From NCBI GenBank assembly GCA_029532415.1, contig JAQOTA010000047.1, forward strand, positions 3,658,001 to 3,722,000: a DNA stretch of 64,000 nt, in the 5' to 3' direction. The DNA comes from Marasmius tenuissimus (Eukaryota > Basidiomycota > Agaricomycetes > Agaricales > Marasmiaceae). A program made the translations under genes and the position numbers. Below, in pieces: positions 33,817 to 46,791 of this stretch (position 1 is the stretch's first letter; every line of letters starts with the position of its first letter). Under the pieces are notes generated by a model. That model was not told where the DNA came from and made no database searches. It was given only the letters and a program-made list of their open reading frames with translations.

Positions 33817-36156
33817 AGGTAGAAGCTATCCGTTTATTTATCCTAAGACGTAGCGCACGTATTTATTTCACAGAACAATACCTTTGAAAGATGATATCAA
33901 TACTACAGCCGAGAAAGTGGAGACTGAATCTCATCTTTCTTAGATGTGGCACATCACCCAGAGTTCTCATGTGAACCTCTTTTGACTCGAATGAGGGCTC
34001 CAAGTGGGTGGTTTGATTTAGAGTATCCATGAGGAGCATTGCGTAGATTTGAGACTAAGACCGTGAGATCCATTTCCTCCTGTCTTCAACATTCCATGGA
34101 CAGGAGAATTGGCATACTAGAGCTCGACACGATGGCGGAAACGGACGAGGAAATGAAACGTATAAAAACATGCTTCCAAGAACAACAATGTAAATAGAAA
34201 GAACTGAAAATAATCCAACCCGTACGTTCTCCTATCTACAATTGTTACGATAAAACAACAGAAAAGCAGTTATCCTTCTGACAAGGATACCGTGGTGAGT
34301 CTCAGGTACGAGGAGCCGTCTTCATGTCATACCTTCTGCAAGAGCCATGCGAGATTAAATCATCTGATACTCCTTTTTTTGCGCTCCAGTCGGCGATATC
34401 AGTCACTATCGGGAGGGAGGGAAGAGAAGCTGGATTCTGATCTAGCGTGAGTGAGTGAGATCGTGTTCAGTGCCTGGTTCAAGAATATAAAAGAAAACCC
34501 TTCGTCAGTCATCTGACATGAGCAAGTCTTCGACTATTCGACAGTCTCCCAGAAGCAATAACTTGCCACGTTTGGAATTACGACTAGCTAAGAAGAAGGC
34601 CGGATCTCGAGGGAGGATGAAGACGAACGCACATCGTGCACAAGGTTCTGACGATCGTGAACTATTCTCGTTGGCCTCGACTACTCTCTTCGATTCAGGA
34701 AGACTTATAGCACAAGAGTGGTTCTAGGTGACACTTGACCAAACAGATCATTGCCCCAGTGAGTACCGTGGTGGGCATCTGAGAAGAGGCAAACGAAGAG
34801 ATTATTTGTCCCGGCTCGGTCATTGCCTAAAATGTCCGGCCCGAGCAGGCAAAGTCAAATGCCGGTGGCAACAAGTGGCTCTAGCTTATCTTCCTTCTCG
34901 CTTCCTTCAAGTTTATATAACTCTCGCTTGATCACCTCATATGTACCGGACCGGGGCGGGGGCTGACCCAACACCCTATATCCTATTCTGGTCTAAAGTA
35001 ATTTTCATAACATTTCACATCTTCCCTTCTGGATCCTCCAATGTCAGGACACGAGAAACGTCTATCCGGGGGTAAATTTGAGCAGGTCTGCGTCTACTCT
35101 AGTCTATCATACTCTCTCTGGATTACTCTGCACGGCTCTACCGTCAGCAGGTTTTGAGAGCTCACCAAGACTATATACCGGTTCTGGTACTTCTCGTCTT
35201 TGAACAACGCTCATATCTTTTTGAGTGCAAGCGGGCAAGTAGGCCATGAATAGAACAGGGCTTGAGGACAAAATCCTCGCCGGCGACGGCGTACAGCATT
35301 CTGACAGACTCTTGCAGTCATAGGAATCTAACTCGCTTGCACTGGCAGGGCTGGGGTATATTCGAAGGAACTGATGTGTCCAACAAAGTATCATACTATC
35401 AAAGGAATACCTATCGATAAGAATAGACAAGCTGCAGTTGAGGACCACGACATCAAGCTGTGTACTAATTCACGAATAGCAGCTATACACTCAACTGAAC
35501 CAAACCTCTTGACTGATCGGTCCACCTTCCGTATTGCATCAGCAACAGATCAACAGAGGTTTCGCCTGAGCCTAGTTCGTAACAGGTCTTGTACTCCGCG
35601 GATGTAGTAGCATACACGCGGACGCTTCCACAAATGCACTTTTGACGATAGATCAGACAACGAAACCCTTGCCTGCATCCGCTCATTACTCCCAATGCTC
35701 ACGAACCGAGCTCATCACTCCCCCGATAGCTCACGAAAATTCCCGTCGATAGATGCAGTTTTCGGGTTAGGCGCGGTGGTGTATCAGAATCGTTCAGAAG
35801 GAAAACACGAAATATTCGCTTGCTCATTGGTGTGCATTCTGAGGCGGTCGCCGCCATTTTCCCCTTCCAAGCAGCAAGGTTCAAGCCTCCGCTGTCGAAG
35901 TCTTGAGTGGCGTCTTCGATGAGTCTATTTGAATAAAGACCAATCTGTTTTGTACCCGTATCTTGCAACTGTCATCAGTATCCATATCCACATCTTTCGG
36001 ATCTTCGGACTCAGTAGATGTTGATGCTGTATCCCTGGTTCAGTTCCCTTTATTATTACAATGACCAGTCGAGAGACGAGATATTTGTTCTTTCTTTGCC
36101 CTTTTCTCCCAGCTTAACGCTCATTTCCAACTTGCCAGATCTCACGGATACTCACG
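33817..36156. other. Long gap, no supported gene
   Basis: About 2.3 kb. ORFs of 60-113 codons occur on both strands (for example 34518..34727 +, 35107..35448 -) without domains or splice support. The right end, near 35975-36010, holds the class-3 promoter-like stretch shared with gene I and relic K. Confidence 0.35.
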
Positions 36157-37685
36157 ATGAGACCCAGCCTTTTGTGAGTACATTCATCGCACAAAGGATA
36201 AAGGACCATATAACTGACCGCTTTAGCAGAATCATTCGCTGTCTTCTCATAGACCTCGTGCAATGCTTTTCTATCACAGGAGTGCCAGACCAAGTCACCG
36301 AGCGCCAACCGGTCACCTTTACCTGGTTTTGGAGGCCTGGTGACCCAACAAAGGTGCTCCTCGCAAGAACACGTTCAGACGCCCCAGTGGCCGAAATTCT
36401 CGACAACTCCATTTCAATAACAGCAAACATTCAAACGCAAGGTATCTTGACCCAGACCTTCCCCGATGCTGAGTAGGTCTGCATGAGTTCATGGTTGGTC
36501 CGACTTTTCTTAATTCGCCTAAAATCTTCTGCAGGACTGTCTCCATGGTCGGATACGATCTCGACCAGGTGAATTACGACTCGATCGTAAGAGATGGCCA
36601 ACCACGACCGTTCGTTGAATGAATCTGAAGGTCGATATAGCGTTAAGCTAACTTGGATCTAGTTTGTTTTTCTTTGAAGATAAACATCCAATCACCGTCG
36701 TCCTCCGAACTTCACCTTCATCCCCGACCGTCGTCAACTCAGTATCACGTGGCTCATTCTCACCCAGTGGTGCTATGCAGCCACAAGCTTTACAGACTGG
36801 CACGGGATTGCAATCGTGAGTTGACCAATATTCGGACTTTTACGCGGTATCTCACAGCATTGGTCAGAGTTGCAACAACCTCAACAGTAGCAGCCACAGT
36901 GACTCGTCTCATATTGCCCGCCAGTGGCAGGTTTCAAGAAACCAGGTATGTCTTGAGTCTCCCCCGCAGATTCGAACAGCTAATCAACAAGGCAATTTTT
37001 GAGCATTCCTCAAACTCGTGAAGCGAGCGATCAATCAGCAACACGGAAAGAGTCTGACACACTCCCGCCGTCTATTCAAGCAGGCACGAGTTCCTTCTCG
37101 AGTTCGTCCACTCAAGCAGACACGAGTTCCATCTTGAGTTTGTCCACTCAAGCAGACACGAGCTCCGTCCCAAATTCGTCCAACACAAGTTCCCCCACAA
37201 TCTCCCATAACAAAGGAGTCAATCCTGGGCAGATCGCAGGAGCGGTCGTAGGAATCCTCGTATTTCTTTTACTTATGGACGTTCTAAGGAGATTTATGAA
37301 GAGGAGAAGGGGTACGACTCAGATCGTGCCTTTCGGGCACGTCAATTTGGAACCCTTTACTCTCCGCGACGCCAACGAAGTCAGGAAGACCTCACCCCAA
37401 TGCTGGGTGAGGCACAGACAAGGTCCTGCTGTCCGTTCAACGATGACCAAAGAGTGTAGAGAGCGTGAGAACTGTTTTCGGGTGACCTCCTCGACACAAC
37501 CGCCACTACAGGCGACTGCGGAAAATAATGCTATTATGGGGCACCCTCCTGTGGGAATCTCGAGAGTCGAAATCTTCCATCATACGGACAGTGGGTGGAG
37601 GCTCGCGTTTGATGGGCGCTCTCAGCCATGCGAAGGGGAAAGTAGAAGCACGTTAGAAATGCCGCCTAGCTACTCTGGTCGTTAA
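36157..37685 (+). CDS. PPxY-tail membrane protein H, class 3 ectodomain, 416 aa
   Basis: Six exons: 36157..36173, 36227..36472, 36535..36609, 36663..36815, 36868..36945 and 37004..37685; 1251 nt in frame, all introns phase 2. A short signal (MRPSLFRIIRCLLIDL) leads to the class-3 domain: CFSITGVPDQVTERQPVTF, TWFWRPGDPTKVLLAR, ITANIQTQGILTQTF, VGYDLDQVNYDSIV, then FFFEDKHPITVV. The W-x-x-GDP pattern loosely recalls fungal Kre9/Knh1-type domains. A long Ser/Thr stalk contains near-repeats of STQADTSS. The TM is GQIAGAVVGILVFLLLMDVL, then KRRRG; the tail has FHHTDSGWR and PPSY at 410-413. Intron 3 uses a GTTCGT donor. It is convergent with the multi-TM gene G5. Confidence 0.85.
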
Positions 37686-38799
37686 GCGGCTGGCTGAAGG
37701 CCATGTGCCTCTGCAGATGTAGTTTATGGGGAGTCGATGCGAACAGTTTGTCTTAGTGGGGGAACTCGTAAGTTTCGAGGAGAAGATTGATAACTTATGT
37801 GAAGACTTATTTAGGGAGAATTAATCATAATTTGCGCGGCCTATGCAGGAGATATTTGACCCAAACTCAACCCATACAGGAGAGAAATGAAATAGAATCC
37901 CAAATCTGGTGTTTCTACCACGTTTCTCCCAATTCTGGTACCGAGTATCTCTTTCCTTTGTCCCGTGACTTGTGCTAAGATCTCCCCAAATAAATCCCAG
38001 CGTTATCTCGAATACCCCTCGAAACTTGAGTATGTAACCCTGCGCCCAGTTTGTGCTATAAAAGTGAGATGTATGTCCCGTCCATGCTATTTTATCCAGG
38101 TTTGGGAGCATGTAAAGCAACATAACTAAACCAATTAAGGGTATTCGCAACGATTCCGAACAAGGGCGGCTGAAAACGGTTCCAGCTCGACAAGGATGCC
38201 GGTATAATGCCCCATAGATCATTGTTGATTTTCGTGTTGCTGGAATCGAGCTGATACATGCTCGTCACCAGAAGATTCGGTTGACTTGCGAGATGATGAG
38301 TGATAGTTCAGAGCGAGCCTTTGACCCCGCGAATCCGATCAGCCAGTGATTCTCCTCTGTTTGACTCCTTGCCTAGATAACCTAAGATAGCCTAAGCAAC
38401 CTCGCGAGGTGTTGGCTCACACAAAGCTTACAAGTGGAGTTCCGACGGTCAGAGTTTGGGATCTACCTATGAGTCGAGGTAAATTGCATTCTAGATGCTA
38501 CTGTACTCCGGGTTCTCGTAGGGTTCGTGCTCTGGATAGACCTCCTACCGGCGGCTCGGGCGATTATTAATGTGGGAGCTATTCCCTAGGTTATGAAGCT
38601 CAATGATAAGCGCAGATAATAATTCAGAGGGAATTTCCTCACGGCAGCCTGCGTCGACAAAGATCCAATATCGATCGGGATAGGCCCGATGATATACGTG
38701 TAGTGAAGGATCGTTCGGGCAAGTTGGACAGTAGGATATAGCATCCCGGATTCTAGACTTTCGATACCAAGTAATTAGTAGACCATTGAGATCCCGGTA
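37686..38799. other. Intergenic between convergent H and G5
   Basis: About 1.1 kb. The part from about 38400 is duplicated, with divergence, near 48905..49440. A 133-codon minus ORF (37821..38222) lacks any recognisable feature. The degenerate 3' end of G5 (38545..38800) may lie here. Confidence 0.4.
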
Positions 38800-39879
38800 T
38801 AGCGTTATATGACGAACGTACATTATTGCGACAACAGTCCCATACCTCTTCTTCACATCCTCCCCCATTGTTTCCCGTGCGTCTCGGCTGACACGCCATA
38901 TCCTTCCAGCTATAGGCCAGGGTAGAGAAAATGATTAGAACGAGGAAGGAATAAAATATTCTATTGATGGCTCACAAGTCAAGATTGTAACGAATCCATT
39001 GAACGACAGACTCGCGAGAGCCCAACCACTCAGAATCTCATCTCCGGCTTTGAATAGTTCTAGACTTGTGGGTCTTGACTTGTCCGAGAAAGCTACAGTG
39101 CCCATTATCGCACCTGAGAGTCCAATAGCTACGACTTTTGTCAGGTCAAAGTACATTCAGATGTAAGGCGGAATTCACCATTCATAACAATTGAAGCACC
39201 AAAAGTGGTATCCCGACTCGTTTTTGGGAGTTCCAAATCGTGTAATATCGATGAATCTTAATGGTTGAACGTGAGAGATACCGCTAAAGAACAAAACATA
39301 GATATGTGAAAACCTTACCATCATTGTCTCAGCGGTAAGACTAGAAGAACGAAAGCCATGGTCGGATCTAAAGAATCGGATCCGGAGTGGACGAAAAGCA
39401 CTGACTTCAATAGAACGGGAACGATATTTAAGATCGCGCTAAACAGACCTTTCTTGAATAACAATAATCGAGCCAAGAGCGGAAGGAATCACTCACAAAT
39501 GAGCGGTCTTCATCCCATCCCCATTGTTATACTGCAGTAACCGAATATAATCCCTCGTCTTCGCGGCATTAAAGTTAATAATTGACTGCCGTATCGCACT
39601 CCAACACTGGATGAAGACATGTATCGTTGCGAAGCTGATCAGAGCTATGGTCATCCCGAGGTACGCCTTTTGGTTAGGTGTAGTGGTCTTGAGCAGTGTG
39701 CGGACTGTGGTGCCGAAAACGAGGATATAGAAACCTTCAAAGGTACAGGATAAAGGGAGTTGAGGGCTCGGACTGAGAATTGAGGAGCGAAAGAGTGCGG
39801 ACCATAGACGAAAAACATCGACTTCCAGTGCCCGAGTCAAGTCAACCTTGGATTTGGAGTTGTAACTCGTGAGATTCAC
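38800..39879 (-). CDS. Multi-TM fungal membrane protein G5, ends unclear, possibly decayed
   Basis: Exons recognised: GFYILVFGTTVRTLLKTTT with IALISFATIHVFIQCW (39870..39493), the TKVVAIGLSGAIMGTVAFSD piece with ALASLSFNGFVTILT (39142..38980), and GRIWRVSRDARETM with KKRYGTVVAIM (38911..38825). R-I-W-x-V-S-R and K-R-Y-x-x-V-V-A-I match a large Agaricomycete family of about seven TM segments, also seen in G6. I find no clean start codon near 39900-40050. After VVAIM the expected I-E-S-x-A-L-Y segment is absent, so the 3' end looks degenerate. A fragmentary second copy lies at 49425..49640. Function unknown. Confidence 0.55.
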
Positions 39880-41840
39880 TCACCGACAACGTGCTGACGG
39901 GGAGCACGATTACCTGGCGAACTGTCAAGAACGGAGCGAGCCTTTCTTCGAGTGAGACTATGGCCGGCGAGGGGAAAGCTCAAATGAGCTTGCTGTCTTT
40001 ACAGCTGTTAGATATATGGTACAATTCCAGTGAATGAATGCGTAACATCATCACTTCCCTGAAAGCCTTACTTTTTATATTCGAGGGCCAAGTGACCCAC
40101 TGAGCACTGCGTTCGACTGCGATACGTTCACGGCATCTCCATGGCGTCAATCCTTTTCGATCGGGTGTCGGCGGCTATTGTCAAGAGATAACCACGCCAA
40201 CACATTGACTACTTGTTGTTTACTACCCTTGAGCTAAGCTTAGCTTTGACTTTTCAGTATGAGGCAATTGGGGAAGTAGAATGGGAGTAAGTCACAGAGC
40301 ACCGAGCGCAGTATGGTATGAGAGTACATACCTACTAGTGGGTAGATTGAAATGAAATGCCTCTTCATCTGAAGGCGCCGTAGCATCCTGATAGATCGCA
40401 TCAATCCGAAAGTCTAAATTCTCCACCGATGCAGGGCTGGGGATATCCGATGTAATTAATCAAGACGTGAATTGAAACCAACTGTTGGGCGGAGAATGGG
40501 GGATACGCAAGCATGCTTCATTGGATTCGACGAGGAGACGAGGCACATGTGAGGCTAAGAGCAAGGGAAATCCGAAACGGCGGCACTATATCCACAAGGT
40601 GACGACGTCTACTGCTGTGAGGACACTGAGTAGGAAGAATAGCGGGAGGGACTCACGAAAAGGATGAAAAGATCAGCTGACACCGAGTCGGACATCTCAA
40701 AAAGACATTACCCATTCGGTACGAGCTAAACAGTGAATGTCGAAAGCGTTTTAGTGGGTATGAGGAAACAGTGCCGAATCAATCGTAAGTAGGCGACTAC
40801 AGCCCACAAGTGAACGGGTAGCAATCGGATGAACACGGAACCTTGAGGACGTAGAACCACTGAGATGGACATTTTCCAGCACCAATGGTGGACAAAGGGG
40901 AAAACGAGAAACACAGATAGCCATGATAACAGCGAATGGTATCTGTGTTTGCAATGAGTGAAACAGGGAATTGAATGCACACCTAAATGCACCGCTGGGA
41001 GAATGCGTATGTACCTATAGGGATAGGTAAATGGCGCGTTTGACTGGCCGTTGGGTAAAGCGTAGAAAACATGTTCATGGAGAGTCTCTTCTCTACATGC
41101 TTCGTGGCCGAAAACCCGAGAATGCTGGTAGGAACGATGCCGATGAACCGCACATAGAAATCTCTTCCAACATCAATTCCAGCAGGTTGTTGTAGCGATC
41201 GACCAAAGGGTGCGATTTATTATTCGGTGTTGATAGCGTACCTTCACCCGTGTCATCCAGAACAAAACACTGTGTTGACAATGATTTGATCTTCAAGGTC
41301 AAACTTGGAATCGGAGCCGAACCTCTGGCAGTGGTATGTTCAGGTAATTCAATAGTGGTCGAACGGAAAGCCGAACCTATAAGCTTCACGAGCTGATAGG
41401 GTGGAAGATGGTGGTTTTGGAGAAAGAAGCACGCCGCATGCGTGGCTCTGATTTGCCGCTTGCATACCACCGGCAATCACCATGAGTGGAGCTAAGTATG
41501 CTTCCTGTTGCCATCGCAATGGGCGCTGTCTGACTGGGGTTCACCATCACTATAATCGAGCGGAGGCTTTGTCGTTGATTCGCTGCCTCGGGCAAGTTAA
41601 AGCCATCGAATAGTCATTCCCTGTACTCGAGAGTGGGATAAATCCATATAGTGTACGAGAAGTCCATCTACTGTTCTCTGATTCTGATCGAACTCATCCA
41701 CATCCACGCCCATATCTTGATCATCTCATTCTATTCTTGAAGAGGCCTCTAACACATAAAAGTTCCCGAGTGTATGAAACTGTCCCCTTTGTCCCCCTCT
41801 AGCCACTACCCTTAGTATCGAACCTTGGCGAATATCTATC
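39880..41840. other. Gap with coding-like minus-strand pieces
   Basis: About 2 kb. On the minus strand, 40437..40341 reads SPASVENLDFRIDAIYQDA then SDEEAFHFNL, which looks like real protein. A start-like frame MVNPSQTAPIAMATG begins at 41555. I could not connect them by consistent splicing, so a decayed or unrecognised multi-exon gene is possible. The right end holds gene I's promoter. Confidence 0.3.
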
Positions 41841-43166
41841 ATGGGAATCCGTCTTCCATTCGTTTTGTGAGTATTTTCTGTTGTGGCATGCAGTAATATA
41901 CGGACTAAATTAGCTGGGGTTACTTAGTCTACTGTCCTTGCACTCTTGGAAATCCATCCGGTGCTTCTCTATCACCGGGATCCCAGATCAAGTGACCCAA
42001 TTACAGCCAGTCACCTTTACGTGGTTTCGTGAGACAAGCGATCCTACGGACTTCCTCCTTGCAAAAACTGCTTCGGGTGTTGACGTCGCTGGTCCGATTG
42101 GGAGTATCAATGTAGCAAATGCTGAAACAAGAGGCATCATGACTGCTAATTTTATTGACAGTGGCAGAATCCTCTTCGTGGCCGGTTATGATCTTCGACA
42201 GGTACAGTATCTTACGATTGTTGAGGGAGGCACACCCCGTCCGTGAGCCATGATTTTTACAAAAAATACTAACGCTACCTTGGTTTACTGACTCCATCCG
42301 ATAGTTCACCTTTCTTTCTCGATAACCATGCTATTACTATCAGTCCTCAGGCTGTCTCTCAGCAAACCTCGTCTACTGCTCGCCCTTCACCCTCACCTGG
42401 AGGAGGTTTCCAAGACCAAGGCCCACAGACCAGTATGATATCCAACAAGTCATCACCCACCCCTTCCCGATCCCCGTCATTGAACCCCTCAACGAGTGGC
42501 ACAGCTATAGCTAACTCGGTAACAAGCGGCGCGTGGGTATTGTTCGTCACCTGAAATATCCGAGAGATTAACGAGGGACGATTTCGTGCAGATCACAACC
42601 GACGTCAAACTCTGCTACACCACCTAAAGTGAGGGAATCAGAGTCGGAGACGAGCAACCAGTCTGTATTGCATTCATGATTGAAGGCATTGGAAAAGCTG
42701 ACTCGGGCTGGCTCTGTGACGTAGGCCTCGAGCAACGTCAAGCTCCACTTCTCGAACAACGAGAGGAATGAATCCTAAACTGATTGTAGAGATCACCATT
42801 GAAGTCGTCGCAATTGTTTTGTTATCAGTGGCAGGATTAGTTATCATCGAAAGACGGAGAAGGAGGCGGGCTGCAACCCAGAAATTACAGTCCAGCGACA
42901 TTTGTCTCCCACCATTCTATTGCCCTCGAGTCATCGAGGTTGTGGAGAACTCAAACGGGCCTCGCGCGACAAAAAGCCTGGTAACTCAGAACATCCACCC
43001 AGAGGCCGAGAATATTGAGAGGCCTATAGATGGTCTTTGTTTGACGCTATCGGTGACCTCGATCGACAATGATACTCTAGAGGAACGTCAGAGCCCGGAA
43101 ACATTGAGAGTTGGAATAACTCAGTATACCAACAGTGGGGGAAGTTTGCGCCCGAGAGACTCCTAG
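41841..43166 (+). CDS. PPxY-tail family protein I, class 3 ectodomain, PPxY lost
   Basis: Exon 1 (41841..41866) joins 41928..42242 to give the signal MGIRLPFVFLLSLHSWKS and the class-3 domain: CFSITGIPDQVTQLQPVTF, TWFRETSDPTDFLLAK, VAGYDLRQVQYLTIVEGG. H's second intron is absent here. Exon 3 starts at 42305 (FFLDNHAITISPQ) and runs into a Ser/Thr/Pro stalk; further stalk exons follow near 42590 and 42728 (PRATSSSTSRTTRG). Clear joints are phase 2. The TM (LIVEITIEVVAIVLLSVAGL) is followed by six Arg. The tail has ITQYTNSGGSLRPRDS and stops there, so the DSGWR motif is altered and the PPxY end is gone. It may be a tail-less variant still at the membrane, or an early pseudogene. It is convergent with G6. 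Confidence 0.75.
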
Positions 43167-44834
43167 CCAACTGAATCTAGAAGCAGAAGCGCGCGAAGAC
43201 GGAGTGATACCTTTACATGCTCTACAGATATTGCTTCGGAAGGTTGGTGATCAAGGATTGATGAAGGGCTTGGAACTAAAATGGGTGAGCGGAAGTTCAG
43301 CAAGGAGGTATTATCAGGGAAATAGCATGTATATCTACTCAATTATACCCTGTGTACAAGTTTTGCAAGCTATACACTGACTTCACTCGGTCAAATTCGG
43401 ATGACGATGCGCAGGCAAGAGGGATTCGAATTAAATTGTTGAGGCCAAGATTGTATCATGAACCGGGATGTTTGACGCCGCATGCGGCGCCAAAAACTCA
43501 AGGACAACAAGCATCGGCCGCCGACTACTAGCTCGGAACGACCAACAGTTTCCGTGATTCTATCGATTGCGAAGGAGCAGAGATCCGAGAAGGTCGCTTA
43601 ATCAACAGCATCCTAACCCAAGCATCAACAACGGGTCGAGGGAGGCAAGCAGGATTGATACGGCGGGAGCCCCGTTGAGTTCGAGCTAAGGAAACGATGA
43701 AATGATGGACATGGTCCAAGGCTGTTGCAAGAGTACCCCAGAACTAATGATCACGATGTACTTTCACCTCGAAAGTTAGCATCAAATGTGGCGCTGGTAA
43801 GCGTCCGACCAGGGGCATTCAAGGTCAAGCTTAGGGAGCAGATGATAACCCGGCCGCCAAAATTCCAAGGTTTTCGGGTGATTGGTAGTACTCTCAGACG
43901 GGCAAAGGTGACCTGGCGACATAAAACTAGAGACTCTGGGACACAATATGAGAGAGAGATCCCACACACGCTTACAGGGTATAAGCTGGTGGTTTGGAAA
44001 GGAGAGAAAAAGTCGTGCGAAAACAGATGAAACTGACGTATAACACTGCAGGCAGTGCGAGATCGTGTCTCTGTGAGCCGAGTTTCGATCAACTCGGTTT
44101 ACGCTCAGTTTCCACCAAGTTTACCACGAATTGGCTGCATGTCCTACTTCACGTGACCTTCTCTTGCATGAGGCGAAGGCATGGACAACTTGCAGTGGAC
44201 TTGGTGGACTTGGTGGAAACCGAGCGTAAATAGAGTGTTTACCTCGTTTCATGGTAACAAGAGCCCACTGTGCCTGCAGTTTAAGTGTTTGCTGCCTGGA
44301 AAACCACCGGCAATCAGTCACCGCCAGTGTGTTGGGTCGGTATGGGTACTGGTCCTTCGCCGCCTTTGCACTCAACTGCGGAAGAGCATCAATACAGCTG
44401 ATATTGGGGAGCTCACTAGTCTGTGGCTTTGTTCCGACGCATCCACACCCGCATCCGTTTAGCATTGATCTATTTTCGAAGTGGTCTCTCTGACCACATA
44501 AAGTTTCGAAGGTCCAGGTATGGAGCCCTCATACCTCCGACTACTGATAACATCGAGTACTGACGAGAACTATTCATGACACCCGCATCCTGCCACTCTT
44601 AGGGTAAATTGATTTGTTGGTTGATATGCAGCCGTGATACAAGAACTTGGAAGACTGGGCCTCCTAGCGTTATTAACTTAGGTTGAACTTTGAAGTATGT
44701 GTCGATGGAATAGTTTTCTACTTTGTAAATTACTATATGTACAGGAGTCCGAGTTTTAAGCTCGAAATAATATACATAGATCCATGAAAGTATATACCAG
44801 ACTATAAGCCACAAACTAAATTCAGCACTCGAGT
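43167..44834. other. Gap between convergent I and G6
   Basis: About 1.7 kb with ORFs up to 114 codons on both strands; none has features I trust. The tail exon lost from gene I might be sought just after 43166, but no PPxY is readable. Confidence 0.35.
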
Positions 44835-46284
44835 TCAGGGGTCGAAAATATCTCTTTTGCTCGAAACCTTTGGGTCCTCGCGTTCAACAATGCGGCTGAT
44901 TTTTACAGCAACTGGGGGGATGCTACGGAGGGAGTATTCATCTCGCGTATCATAGATATCCTCGTCCGGGGCGGGGTAGCGGCGACTCGGATCGGTGGCA
45001 GAGGTTGAGCTGAACGTCTTGCGGCTACCGGTGTTTTGCAGTGAGAAGAACATGCGCGTTTTAATTGACATGACCGATATCCCAGCGACGACAGCATGAC
45101 AGTTGGCCATAAAGTAATGAAGGGGGGTTTTGGTCTCGTAACTCGCAAGGAATATGATCGTCCAAATCCTATGGTGAAGTGCTTTAGACGGATATCACAA
45201 GGGAAGCAACTCAATGATGCTCATACGTGTATAACGCGGCGCTTTCGACAAAGACAGTGAAGGCTTTCTGCAACCAGCTTGTCAGCATCAGTGAGGTTAA
45301 GAGCTGGAGATACTTGCTGTGAGGAGGGTCGATTCGCCAGTCGCCAACAATGGCAATGCTTCTCTTCTCTGGTTCCAGATATGCCAAGCGATGAATGCTG
45401 TGTGCGGGAAGATGGACTCGTGCTTTGATAATCGAAAAGGAACCGACACTTACAACTACAGTAGAGAGTCGTACTTCGATATGACTGTCAGGAGTCTGCT
45501 AAGTCTCTAGCTCGTAAAAATCACGTACCAGAGGGTGAGAACAATTTCTGTTGTGATCCACTGACTGCCTTCACGAGCATATATAGTGTCCCTCTTTGTA
45601 AACAGCGAGCTGGTAGGTTAGGCCACCTCCAGAGACTGGTTTGTGTTTGCATGACCAAAACTTGGCGGATAAGGAGAGTCTCACCAGCAAGGCCTATATT
45701 TGTAAGGAGTGGGAAAACAATGATGGGAAGTTTTCCGTTACAGACGACCCACAGCCTATAAATCTAGGAAAGAGGAATTGTAAGGGGAACGTAGAGGATG
45801 GAAGATGCCTCGGCTACTGCGCTCAACGCTCACCATTATTGAGTCTCCCAGGACTAATGATGCCATTTGGTGCGCGACTTTGACAGGCTCTGTAGGATGA
45901 TCGAATTTGGAATAGAGATCTGTTGGATCCTTGTAATGGAGTACAGCTAGAAAAAGACGAATGGATGAGCAGACCCAGTGCTACGCAAGGATTGCTAAGT
46001 AGGGAGAATAGAGACGAGATAGAAGTCGAATAACGCACCCCTGTAACAGTCCCAATCATTGCAAGCCCACCAATAAACAGTGGTCGCTTGATCGTGCGCC
46101 GAAAGGAGGCAAAAGTCACCAATCCCGAGCTGCTGTTGTGGCCATACTGTGGTGCTGATCGACCGTCGGTTTTGAGGATGGCGTAAACTGAGAGAGCGCT
46201 AAGAAGGAGAAAGACCCCGTATAGGGCGCTTTCGATCACTATAGAGGCCAGGTTGGCTGAAATAAGGGAGATGTCTTTGACCAT
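44835..46284 (-). CDS. Multi-TM fungal membrane protein G6
   Basis: The start at 46284 reads MVKDISLISANLASIVIESA then YGVFLLLSALSVYAIL. Later exons give VLHYKDPTDLYSKFDH with LVLGDSIM, IYRLWVVCNGKLPIIVFPL, FIAWHIWNQRREALPL, FTVFVESAALYT, IWTIIFLASYETKTP, and HYFMANCHAVVAGISVMSI. The C-terminus is polar, with PPVAVKISRIVERED. The order (E-x-x-L-Y-G, I-Y-R-x-W-V-V, I-A-x-x-I-W, V-E-S-x-A-L-Y, N-C-x-x-x-x-A-G-I-S) is that of a large unnamed Agaricomycete family with about seven TM helices. Two exon joints (around the FIAWHIW exon) are not fully resolved. No ligand is known to me. It is convergent with class-3 gene I, as G5 is with H. Confidence 0.75.
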
Positions 46285-46665
46285 CACGTCCACTGATTGA
46301 GATATGCAACGTAGATAAACTCTAGTATATATACTCAAAGTACTTCGCTCGCTGTTACACATTGATCATGTGTGATATTGGCCAACATTGGGGTACTCAA
46401 GATGATCAGTTGTCGTTTCCAGGCTGCATTGCACCCGGAAAGCCATGACTCGCGAGGCGTGGTTTGTGGTCAACTGAAGGAAGCCAGTACTCTCTTTGGG
46501 GTCCAAGACAGGTTCCGAACGCTACCCGCCTTCCCTAAACACACAAGACTCTGCTCCACCCCGCCTCCTTCGTTACCCCAATATCATGATCTCGCTCATC
46601 TATAATCCGCATCCTATTTTTGCCTCTGCTGCTCGTTCGATATCCTGTGGCTAGTCTAGTCATTT

Positions 46666-46791
46666 TTAGACTGCTGACCATGAGAAAATAACTGGCGGCT
46701 TCCATTCGTCTTGAACCCTCTGCGTAACAACCTTTTCGACTTTCTTGAAGATCCGGAACATAGGGCTGGGTTCTGGTGGAACATCTGCCAT
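46666..46791 (-). CDS. Hypothetical micro-ORF or exon, 41 aa
   Basis: The frame MADVPPEPSPMFRIFKKVEK continues with a short amphipathic stretch ending KPPVIFSWSAV. Its composition looks protein-like, with alternating basic and hydrophobic residues. It might be a small protein or the first exon of a longer gene. No homolog recognised. Confidence 0.25.
   Translation of the reverse strand: MADVPPEPSPMFRIFKKVEKVVTQRVQDEWKPPVIFSWSAV

Noticed and set aside
37821..38222. 133-codon minus ORF
   Set aside because: No signal, domain or paralog match, and it sits in intergenic DNA between convergent genes. Kept as gap only.
40726..40992. Hydrophobic overlapping minus ORFs near 40.8 kb
   Set aside because: Three overlapping frames all look hydrophobic, pointing to base composition, and none matches the multi-TM families at conserved positions.
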